A stretch of DNA of 64,000 bases. Source: Mesoterricola sediminis (GTDB lineage: Bacteria > Acidobacteriota > Holophagae > Holophagales > Holophagaceae). Shown piece after piece: positions 55,154 through 62,292 of this stretch. Under the pieces are notes generated by a model that worked only from the letters and a program-made list of their open reading frames with translations, did not search any database and was not told the DNA's origin. Positions within the stretch are counted from its first letter, which is position 1. The number at the start of each line of letters is the position of its first letter. Made by a program: the position numbers and the translations under genes. The stretch spans positions 3,145,001-3,209,000 of the forward strand of contig NZ_AP027081.1 of assembly GCF_030295425.1 (NCBI RefSeq), read 5' to 3'.

Positions 55154-55849
55154 TCACAGGAGGTGGCGCAGCAGGGGGCCCAGGAACGGCGCGACCGCCA
55201 GGTTCACCAGGCCGACCAGCACCATTACCACGCCCGCGATGGCGCCCATCTCCGGATCGATCTGCAGCGCGCGCGCCGTGCCGGCGCCATGGGCGCCCAT
55301 CCCGAACAGGGCCCCCCGCGCGAGGCCGGTGCGCAGGGGCAGCACGCCGAGGACCCCATCGCCGAGGGCCGCCCCCAGGACGCCCGTCAGGAGGACGAAC
55401 ACCGCCGTGAGGGCGGGCACCCCCCCGAGGCTGTCCGACACGAGCAGGGCGAAGGGGGTGCTCATGGAGCGCGGCAGCAGGCTGCGCACCAGCGTCCCGT
55501 CCAGCCCAAGCCATCGGGCGAGGAGGAGGGAGGACGCGAAGGAGGTCAGGCTGCCGACGATCACCCCGGCGAGGAGGAGGGGCCCATGCCGCAGGATCAG
55601 CGCGCGCCGCTTGTGGATGGGCACGGCGAAGGCGACCACGGCGGGTCCCAGGAGCGCGACCAGCCAATGGGTCCCCCCGATGTACGCGCGGTAGCCCACG
55701 TGGAGGCTCGCCGCCGCGAGCAGGAGGGTCGCCGGGGCGGTCAGGAGCGGGGAGCTCCACCAGGCCTGGAAACGCCGGTGGAGGCGCTTGGCGAGCCCGT
55801 ACAGGGCAATCGTCGCCAGGGACCAGAGGGCTCCAGCCAGCCAGGACAT
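55154..55849 (-). CDS. lrgB: LrgB/CidB-like membrane protein
   Basis: 231 residues from ATG 55849 (ATG 55855 also in frame, but the purine run GGGGGG is better spaced for 55849). LrgB family: about six to seven helices, GPAVVAFAVPIHKRR, RSLLPRSMSTPFALLVSDSLGGVPALTAVFV and FGMGAHGAGTARAL motifs. It partners LrgA in holin-like control of murein hydrolase activity or overflow of small organic acids. Downstream of lrgA by 13 nt. Confidence 0.9.
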   Translation of the reverse strand: MSWLAGALWSLATIALYGLAKRLHRRFQAWWSSPLLTAPATLLLAAASLHVGYRAYIGGTHWLVALLGPAVVAFAVPIHKRRALILRHGPLLLAGVIVGSLTSFASSLLLARWLGLDGTLVRSLLPRSMSTPFALLVSDSLGGVPALTAVFVLLTGVLGAALGDGVLGVLPLRTGLARGALFGMGAHGAGTARALQIDPEMGAIAGVVMVLVGLVNLAVAPFLGPLLRHLL

Positions 55850-55862
55850 CGCCATCCCCCCC

Positions 55863-56258
55863 TTAACGCCGCGGGCGCAGGGCCCGGTGGCCGATCTCGA
55901 TCGTCGCCGCCGTCGCCACCATCACCGCCAGGGTGCCCGCGGCGATCGCCACGATCAGTTTCACCCCCAGCCAGCCCAGGAACTGCGGGTAGTCGAGCAA
56001 GGACACCATGGGCGGGATGAAGAACAGGAGCATCTCGCCGATCAGCCAGCGGGTGCTGTGCTGGAGGGCCCGGATCGGCAGCCGGCCCGTGCCGAGGAGC
56101 AGGAGCAGGAGCCCCAGGCCCAGGACCGCGCCGGGGACCGGCGCGTGGAGCGCGCGTGCGGCCCGGTCGCAGGCCCACCAGACGCCGATCAGGAGCCCGG
56201 TCTGGACCCCCCGGGCGCGGAGCAACCGGAAACGTCTGGGAGGGGGGAGCTGGGGCAT
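55863..56258 (-). CDS. lrgA: LrgA/CidA-like holin-type protein
   Basis: 131 residues. Four hydrophobic segments with the CidA/LrgA motif PVPGAVLGLGLLLLLL and LIGEMLLFFIPPMVSLLDY. Operon lrgA-lrgB, divergent from the LysR-type gene 118 bp away. Presumably its product and LrgB are controlled by that LysR protein as in CidR/LrgAB systems. Confidence 0.88.
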   Translation of the reverse strand: MPQLPPPRRFRLLRARGVQTGLLIGVWWACDRAARALHAPVPGAVLGLGLLLLLLGTGRLPIRALQHSTRWLIGEMLLFFIPPMVSLLDYPQFLGWLGVKLIVAIAAGTLAVMVATAATIEIGHRALRPRR

Positions 56259-56337
56259 GGGATCTCGGGGTGGAGCCGGGGACGGGAAGGCCCCGGCGAC
56301 CCTCCCAACCTAGGCCCAGGCATGGCATTCTGGAACT

Positions 56338-56361
56338 GAATTGTTGGACACACTTCAATTC
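56338..56361. promoter_or_regulatory. LysR-type operator candidate
   Basis: GAATTG-N12-CAATTC, a perfect 6-bp-arm inverted repeat, with a second TTCC-N5-GGAA repeat just downstream (56360-56372). Located between divergent lrgA and the LysR gene, 16 bp before the latter's start, a normal position for LTTR autoregulation. Confidence 0.6.
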
Positions 56362-56376
56362 CAAATCGGAATACCC

Positions 56377-57273
56377 ATGGATATCCGCGCCCTGAAGCTT
56401 TTCGTGGAAGTCGTCCGGCATGGCGGCTTCTCGCGGGCCGTCCCCGCCGCCCACGCCACCCAGTCGACGCTCAGCAAGGCGGTGAAGCAGCTGGAGGACG
56501 AGGTCGGCCTGCCGCTGCTGGAGCGCCTGCCCCAGGGCGTGCGCCTGACCTCCGCCGGCGCGGTCCTGCACCGGCGCGCCCTGGCCATCCTGGCCCAGGT
56601 GGAGGATGCCGGCGCGGAGATCGACGAGGTGAAAGGCCTGCGCCGCGGCACCCTGCGCCTGGGCGTGCCCCTGGTGGGCGCCGACACCCTCTTCGCCAAG
56701 CCCCTCGCCGAGTACCGCCAGCGCCACCCCGGCATCGAGATCCAACTGACCGAACAAGGCAGCAAGGATCTCGAGCGGAAAGTCCTCGATGGCGAGCTCG
56801 AACTGGCCGCCTCCCTCCTTCCGGCTCCGGAGGCGTTCGCCTGGCAGGAGATTCTCCGGGAACCCATCGACCTCCTCGTCCCCGCGGAGGACCCGCTCGC
56901 CGGAAAGGCGCGGGCCACCTTCCGGGACCTGGCCGATCACCCGATCATCCTCTACCCGCAGGGCTTCGCCCTCAATCCGCGCATCCTCGACGCCTTCCGG
57001 GAGAACCGGATCCAGCCCCGCATCGCCGCCCAGACCAGCCAGACCGGGCTCATCATCGGCCTCGTGGCGGCCCGGCTGGGGGTCGCCTTCCTGCCTCGCA
57101 TGCTCGCCATGCGCTCCCCCGATCCCCGCACCCGCCGCCTGCCCATCGACGGGCCCGCGCTCTTCTGGCACATGGCCCTGATCTGGCGGCGCGAGGCCTA
57201 CCTCTCGCCCGAAGCCAGGGCCTGGATCGCCCTCATGGGCCCCCGGGCCGCGTCCGGGAAGCCGCGTGAATGA
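56377..57273 (+). CDS. LysR family transcriptional regulator (CidR-like)
   Basis: 298 residues from ATG 56377. HTH_1 domain 1-60: MDIRALKLFVEVVRHGGFSR, ATQSTLSKAVKQLEDEVGLPLLER, followed by the two-subdomain LysR effector-binding fold (GTLRLGVPLVGADTLFA, GLIIGLVAARLGVAFLP). The position divergent from lrgAB and the sequence start (MDIRxLKLFVEVVRxGGF) resemble CidR, which responds to acetate/pyruvate in other bacteria. Ends in a hairpin (next entry). Confidence 0.92.
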   Translation: MDIRALKLFVEVVRHGGFSRAVPAAHATQSTLSKAVKQLEDEVGLPLLERLPQGVRLTSAGAVLHRRALAILAQVEDAGAEIDEVKGLRRGTLRLGVPLVGADTLFAKPLAEYRQRHPGIEIQLTEQGSKDLERKVLDGELELAASLLPAPEAFAWQEILREPIDLLVPAEDPLAGKARATFRDLADHPIILYPQGFALNPRILDAFRENRIQPRIAAQTSQTGLIIGLVAARLGVAFLPRMLAMRSPDPRTRRLPIDGPALFWHMALIWRREAYLSPEARAWIALMGPRAASGKPRE

Positions 57274-57294
57274 ACCCGGGGCGCCGCGGGTTCA
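57271..57294 (+). terminator. Stem-loop after LysR gene
   Basis: TGAACCCG-N8-CGGGTTCA: 8-bp stem starting on the stop codon itself. No T-run, so it is only a probable end of the transcript. Confidence 0.45.
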
Positions 57295-57330
57295 GCTTCC
57301 ACCGGCTGGACGATCCTAGGGAACCCGCCC

Positions 57331-57960
57331 GCCGGAACGACAAAGGGGAGGCAGCGCCTCCCCGGATCCTGTTGGTCGGGGCGAGAGGATTCGAACCTCG
57401 CCCAGGGCCCGCGGCGCTGGCTGCGCACGCCCATCCGCCTCCGGCGGACCGCTTCGCACGCGGGCGTGCGAAGCTTGGGCTACCTGCGCGCCATCGCCGA
57501 TCGGAGGCTCGAATCCCGCCCCTTTCGCCGGAACGACAAAGGGGAGGCAGCGCCTCCCCGGATCCTGTTGGTCGGGGCGAGAGGATTCGAACCTCGCCCA
57601 GGGCCCGCGGCGCTGGCTGCGCACGCCCATCCGCCTCCGGCGGACCGCTTCGCACGCGGGCGTGCGAAGCTTGGGCTACCTGCGCGCCATCGCCGATCGG
57701 AGGCTCGAATCCCGCCCCTTTCACCGGAACGACAAAGGGGAGGCAGCGCCTCCCCGGATCCTGTTGGTCGGGGCGAGAGGATTCGAACCTCGCCCAGGGC
57801 CCGCGGCGCTGGCTGCGCACGCCCATCCGCCTCCGGCGGACCGCTTCGCACGCGGGCGTGCGAAGCTTGGGCTACCTGCGCGCCATCGCCGATCGGAGGC
57901 TCGAATCCCGCCCCTTTCGCCGGAACGACAAAGGGGAGGCAGCGCCTCCCCGGATCCTGT
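57331..57960 (-). repeat. Tandem 196-bp repeats built from the tRNA-Pro 3' end
   Basis: Three consecutive 196-bp units (57374-57569, 57570-57765, 57766-57961) that differ at one base by eye (A at 57723), then a partial fourth (57331-57373). Read on the minus strand each unit starts with the last 27 nt of the adjacent tRNA-Pro including CCA (GAGGTTCGAATCC, then TCTCGCCCCGACCA), followed by an intrinsic-terminator hairpin, an inverted copy of the tRNA T-arm/acceptor segment (57499-57522, 57695-57718, 57891-57914), a perfect 11-bp-arm hairpin (e.g. 57451-57474) and GC-rich spacer. Open frames running through it are spurious. Confidence 0.95.
57933..57951 (-). terminator. tRNA-Pro terminator, repeated in each 196-bp unit
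   Basis: GGGGAGGC-GCT-GCCTCCCC then TTTGTC on the minus strand: an 8-bp stem 9 nt after the tRNA CCA. Identical hairpins recur at 57737-57755, 57541-57559 and 57345-57363, one per repeat unit. Confidence 0.8.
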
Positions 57961-58038
<78 letters not shown>

Positions 58039-58077
58039 CGAAGAATGAATATTAGCGCAACCCGGGCCCCGGGTCCA

Positions 58078-58470
58078 TCATCCTTTCTTCGGGTTCCGCC
58101 AGTGGGCCAGGATCAATTTGAGAGGATCACCTTCCCGGAAGGGCCGGGGCGGCTCGGGGGGCGGGGGCGGGTCGCAGGGGACGATCTCCATGGCCCGGTA
58201 GGTCCGCTTCCACATCTTGGCGATGCGTTCGCGCACCTGGGGCCAGGTCTCCTCGGCGCTGGCGCGGAGGCTGGGGATGAAGCTGGGCTCCCAGCACCCG
58301 ACGACGAGGACGCCGCGGCTGATGCGGATCAGGCGGGTGCGGTTGACGAGGGCCGGGCCCACGACGAGGAGCCACGACTTCCGGAGCGCCGCCTCGGCGC
58401 GGGCGTCGGGATCCTCGAGGCCGGCGGCGGCCCGGAGGGGCACGAGGCCCCTGGCGCCGGGGCGCCTCAT
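58078..58470 (-). CDS. DUF721 (DciA-like) protein
   Basis: 130 residues from ATG 58470, overlapping the upstream stop (ATGA). The segment KSWLLVVGPALVNRTRLIRISRGVLVVGCWEPSFIPSLR has the DUF721 WxxVVGxxxxxHTxPxxxxxGxLxVxxxSxxWxxxL pattern. DUF721 proteins include DciA, the replicative-helicase loader of many bacteria, but remote members exist, so the role here is tentative. A Pro-rich tail follows. Third gene of the minus-strand set YmdB-CoA transferase-DUF721. Confidence 0.7.
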   Translation of the reverse strand: MRRPGARGLVPLRAAAGLEDPDARAEAALRKSWLLVVGPALVNRTRLIRISRGVLVVGCWEPSFIPSLRASAEETWPQVRERIAKMWKRTYRAMEIVPCDPPPPPEPPRPFREGDPLKLILAHWRNPKKG

Positions 58471-59582
58471 TCGCGCAGCCGCGGGGGCGCGACGCGGGAG
58501 CGGGCCCGCTCGTCGTTGAAGAGGATCGGCGCGGCCAGCATCGGCACCATCCGGCCGCCGTCCATGTCGTAGAGGGTGGTCACGAGCTGGTGCAGCGAGC
58601 CCGCCTCGCGGAAGAGCACGTCGTCCACGGTGCGCACCCGCGCGGCTGGGATGGCGTGGATCTCGCAGAAGGCCAGGGCCTGCTCCAGGGTGGTCCCGCG
58701 GAAGTGCGCCTCCAGGACGGGCACCAGCCGGTCCCGGCCGGCGACGCGGCCCGGGTTCGTGGCCCAGACGGGCTCCTGCTCCAGGTTGATCCCCGCCCAC
58801 ATGGCCAGCACCTCGAACTGCCGGTCGCTGGCGCAGCCCAGGGCCAGGTCCCCGTCGGCGCAGGCGAAGGTCTGGCACGGGACCAGGTGGGGATCCGCGT
58901 TGCCCATGCGCGCCGGAGGCTCGCCGGTCATGAGGGCCGCGGACGCCACGCCGGCGAGGGAAGCCAGGGCGGCCTCCATGAGCGGCACCTCCACGTGGAG
59001 GGCCTCCCCGGTGCGCTCCCGGTGGAGCATGGCGGCCTGGATCCCGTTGGCCAGGTAGAGGCCGGCGGCCAGTTCCACGGCGGGGAAGCCGGCCCGGGTC
59101 GGGGGCCCCGAGGGATCCCCGGTGACGGACATCATGCCGCTTTCCGCCTGCAGGACCAGGTCATGGCCCGGGCGGCGGCTGGCGGGGACGTCCGAGGCGT
59201 AGCTCCGGACGGAGGCGACGATGAGCTTGGGATAGCGGTCGTGGATGCACTCCCAGGTGAGGCCCAGGGCCTCGGCGGACTCGGGCGCGAAGTTCTCGAC
59301 GACCACGTCGGCGCCCACCATCAGCTCGTGGAGAAGGGCCCGGCAGCCCTCGTCGCCCAGATCCAGGGCGATGGAGCGCTTGCCCCGGTTGGCGGCGCGG
59401 AAGCAGGCGCTCTCGTCCGTCCCGGGCTCGAAGGGCGGGCCCCAGCCCCGGGTGGGGTCCCCGGCGGGGGGCTCGATCTTGAGGACCTCGGCGCCCAGGT
59501 CCGCCAGGAGCTGGGTGGCCAGGGGTCCCGCCAGGGCGCGGGTGAAGTCCAGGATCTTGTAGTGGGAGAGGAAGGGAGGCAC
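58467..59582 (-). CDS. CaiB/BaiF CoA-transferase family protein
   Basis: 371 residues from GTG 59582, 8 nt after the YmdB stop; upstream in-frame extension is non-coding in appearance. Family III CoA-transferase signatures: ILDFTRALAGPLATQLLADLGAEVLKIEPPAGDPTRG, RAANRGKRSIALDL, VVVENFAPE and GHDLVLQAESGMMSVTG containing the catalytic Asp. It transfers CoA between carboxylic acids (e.g. formyl-, carnitinyl-, oxalyl-CoA); substrate unknown. Confidence 0.88.
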   Translation of the reverse strand: MPPFLSHYKILDFTRALAGPLATQLLADLGAEVLKIEPPAGDPTRGWGPPFEPGTDESACFRAANRGKRSIALDLGDEGCRALLHELMVGADVVVENFAPESAEALGLTWECIHDRYPKLIVASVRSYASDVPASRRPGHDLVLQAESGMMSVTGDPSGPPTRAGFPAVELAAGLYLANGIQAAMLHRERTGEALHVEVPLMEAALASLAGVASAALMTGEPPARMGNADPHLVPCQTFACADGDLALGCASDRQFEVLAMWAGINLEQEPVWATNPGRVAGRDRLVPVLEAHFRGTTLEQALAFCEIHAIPAARVRTVDDVLFREAGSLHQLVTTLYDMDGGRMVPMLAAPILFNDERARSRVAPPRLRE

Positions 59583-59590
59583 GGCCGGAC

Positions 59591-60364
59591 TCAGGGGAGT
59601 GTCTTGACTATACGTCGGATCGAGATCGCCTTCTTCCCCTCCGTCTCGAAGAAGATGCCGTGGAGCTGGGGATCGCCCTCGGCGACCTCCCACTTCTCCC
59701 CCTTGACCTTGAGGAAGCGGCTCAGGCTGGCCTCCTTCCGCATGCCGATGACCCCGTCGTAGGGTCCGGTCATGCCGATGTCGGTGACGTAGGCCGTGCC
59801 CCCCGGAAGGATCCTGGCGTCGAGGGTGGGCACGTGGGTGTGGGTCCCCAGGACGGCGGAGACCCGCCCGTCCAGGTACCAGCCCATCGCCTGGGCCTCG
59901 CTGGTGGCCTCCGCGTGCATGTCGACGATGACCACGTCGGCGCGCTCCCGGGCCAGCACGGCGTCGGCGCAGCGGAAGGGGTCGTCGCAGGGCGGCATGT
60001 TGACCCGGCCCATGAGGTTGATGACCAGCACCTCCAGCCCCGAGGGGGTGTGGAGCTTCACATGGCCCGCGCCCGGGGTGCCCGGGGGATAATTGGCGGG
60101 CCGGAGCAGCCGCGGCTCAACCTGGAAGGTCGCCGGAATGTCCTTTACGTCGAAGGCATGGTTTCCCGTGGTGATGACGTCCACCCTCAGCTCGTCCAGC
60201 CATTGCCGGGCGATGCGCTCGGTGATTCCGTGCCCGTGGGCCGCGTTCTCCCCGTTGATCACCACGAAATCCAGGTCCAGCTCCCTTCGGAGCGTGGGCA
60301 GGTGGGTCTCGACCAGCCGACGGCCGGGCTCCCCAACGACATCGCCGAGCACGAGCATGCGCAT
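59591..60364 (-). CDS. YmdB-type metallophosphoesterase (TIGR00282)
   Basis: 257 residues from ATG 60364; ATG 60358 is possible and has better spacing to GAGG. Motifs: LVLGDVVGEPGRRLV, VINGENAAHGHGI, TTGNHAFD, VDMHAEATSEAQAMG and GTHTHVPT, which supply the dinuclear metal site of YmdB-type 2',3'-cyclic nucleotide phosphodiesterases. These regulate development and c-di-nucleotide-like signalling in Bacillus. Divergent from the S55 peptidase. Confidence 0.92.
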   Translation of the reverse strand: MRMLVLGDVVGEPGRRLVETHLPTLRRELDLDFVVINGENAAHGHGITERIARQWLDELRVDVITTGNHAFDVKDIPATFQVEPRLLRPANYPPGTPGAGHVKLHTPSGLEVLVINLMGRVNMPPCDDPFRCADAVLARERADVVIVDMHAEATSEAQAMGWYLDGRVSAVLGTHTHVPTLDARILPGGTAYVTDIGMTGPYDGVIGMRKEASLSRFLKVKGEKWEVAEGDPQLHGIFFETEGKKAISIRRIVKTLP

Positions 60365-60504
60365 CCTCAAACCTTACCAGGGCCCGGCCGATTTTTTTGG
60401 GCCCCCGCGGCACCCCGGGGCCCTTGGCGGCACCACATTCAAAGTAGCGAGCGTCCAAACTGCCGATTAGGTTCCTGCTAGGCTGAAACTTTGAGAGTCT
60501 ACGA

Positions 60505-62274
60505 ATGGCATTTCCTTTGAGATCCCTGATTCTTTCCCTCTCGCTGGCCCTGGCCGCCGCCCCCGCCTTCTCCTCGGAACCCCCGGGCCTCATGCACCTG
60601 CCGGACGTCAAGGCCGGCATGAAGGGCACGGGCCGCACGGTCTTCCAGGGCGGGAAGATCGAGACCTTCAATTTCGAGGTCCTGGGCGTCCTCCGGAACG
60701 TCGCGCCCGGCCACAGCTACATCCTCATCCGCGCCAGCGGCGGCCCCCTGGCCCAGACGGGCATCCTGGCCGGCATGAGCGGCTCCCCCTGCTACATCGA
60801 CGGCAAGCTCATCGGGGCCGTGGCCATCGGCTGGGGCTTCGAGAAGGAGCCCATCGGCGGGGTCACCCCCATCGGCGAGATGCTGGAGGGCCTCAAGGAC
60901 CTCTCGGACGCCCCCGCCCCCCGCACCCCCCTGATCCTCCCCAAGCTGGAGCCGCCCAAGGTCCTCAAGACCGCCCTCTCGGGGGGGATGATCCCCATGT
61001 CCGAGCTCCTGGGCCCCCAGGAGGTGCCCAACGGGGGGCAGATGCTGCCCCTCCCCGTCTACGGGGCCTCCACCGCGCCCGAATTCGCCCCGTTCTGGCA
61101 GGGCCTCCCCCTGCGGCCCATGGCCGCCCCGGGCGGCGGGTCCGGCGGCGGCGAGCCCAGCCCCCTGGAACCCGGCGGCATGGTGGCCATCAACCTGGTC
61201 CAGGGCGACTTCAACATCTCGGCCGCGGGCACCATCACCTACGTGAGCGGCAAGAAGGTCTACTGCTTCGGCCACCAGCTCTACAACCTGGGGCCCGTGG
61301 ACCTGCCCCTGTGGTCCGCGACCGTCGCGGCCTGCCTGCCCAGCGTGAACGAGTCCTTCAAGATCGCCTCCCCCGTGGCCCCCGCCGGCGCCCTGCGCCT
61401 GGACCGGGCCATGGGCGTCGCGGGCCTCCTCGGCGCCGAGCCCCGCACGGTGTCCATGCGCCTGGGCCTCAACCTGGGCGGGCGGCGCAACCTGAACCTG
61501 CGCTTCGAGCTCATGGACCACCCCCTCCTGACCCCGAACCTGGCGGCGATCACCCTCGCCCAGGCCCTGTCCGCCCACGTCAAGGGCCAGGGCTTCCAGA
61601 GCCTGAGCCTGCAGGGGAACATCAAGGTGGCGGGGCACCCGCCCATCGAGATCGAGAACATGGTGGCCGACCTGAACGGGACCCGCCTGGCCTCGTACCT
61701 GGGCGGGGTCCTCCAGACCCTGACCCTGAACCCCTGGGAGCGGGCCAACATCGAAGGCATCTCCCTCACGGTCAAGGCCGAGGACCGCCTGGACCTGACC
61801 GCCATCGCCGGCGTGCGCACCCTGAAGGCCCGGGTCAAGCGGGGCAGCACCCTCCCGGTCTACGTGATGCTCCAGAACATCCAGGGCAGCCGCGAAAGCG
61901 TCGTCATGAACCTCTTCGTGCCGCCCTCGGCCCGGCCCGGCAAGGCCACCCTGCTGGTGGGCGACGGCTTCAGCCTCGTCCAGGCGGACCCGGACGAGCG
62001 CGCCATCGACCTGTCCTCCCTGGGCGACCTGGTCCGGATGCTCAACGGCGGCCTCAAGAACAACCACGCCTACGCCCTCCTCGTGCAGGCCCAGCCCGGC
62101 GCCGGCCTGCGCGGGTCCCGCATCGAGGGCATCCCGCCCACCGTCGTGTCCATGCTCGGCGCGGACGGCGACCTGAACGCCAACCGCCTGCAGCGCCAGA
62201 TCATCAGCCGTGCCGTCCTGCCCCTCGAATCCGAGGTGCGCGGCCTCACGGCCATGGAACTCGAAGTCGAATAG
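60505..62274 (+). CDS. SpoIVB/S55 peptidase-domain secreted protein
   Basis: 589 residues. Signal peptide 1-23 (SLSLALAAAPAFSSE). The N-terminal half is an S55 (SpoIVB) domain: VKAGMKGTGRTVFQGGKIETFNFEVLGVL, ILIRASGGPLAQTGILAGMSGSP with candidate nucleophile Ser92, then GVTPIGEML and VYCFGHQLYNLGPVDLP. SpoIVB acts in sporulation in Firmicutes, but this homologue is in a Gram-negative-like context and probably serves as a periplasmic protease or regulator. The C-terminal half is beta-rich and unassigned. Next gene starts 18 nt downstream. Confidence 0.85.
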   Translation: MAFPLRSLILSLSLALAAAPAFSSEPPGLMHLPDVKAGMKGTGRTVFQGGKIETFNFEVLGVLRNVAPGHSYILIRASGGPLAQTGILAGMSGSPCYIDGKLIGAVAIGWGFEKEPIGGVTPIGEMLEGLKDLSDAPAPRTPLILPKLEPPKVLKTALSGGMIPMSELLGPQEVPNGGQMLPLPVYGASTAPEFAPFWQGLPLRPMAAPGGGSGGGEPSPLEPGGMVAINLVQGDFNISAAGTITYVSGKKVYCFGHQLYNLGPVDLPLWSATVAACLPSVNESFKIASPVAPAGALRLDRAMGVAGLLGAEPRTVSMRLGLNLGGRRNLNLRFELMDHPLLTPNLAAITLAQALSAHVKGQGFQSLSLQGNIKVAGHPPIEIENMVADLNGTRLASYLGGVLQTLTLNPWERANIEGISLTVKAEDRLDLTAIAGVRTLKARVKRGSTLPVYVMLQNIQGSRESVVMNLFVPPSARPGKATLLVGDGFSLVQADPDERAIDLSSLGDLVRMLNGGLKNNHAYALLVQAQPGAGLRGSRIEGIPPTVVSMLGADGDLNANRLQRQIISRAVLPLESEVRGLTAMELEVE

Positions 62275-62292
62275 GCTCCCATGGAGACCCAG

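Noticed and set aside
57331-57960. CRISPR array
   Set aside because: Periodic repeats, but the full 196 bp is repeated with no unique spacers and no cas genes are in the window.
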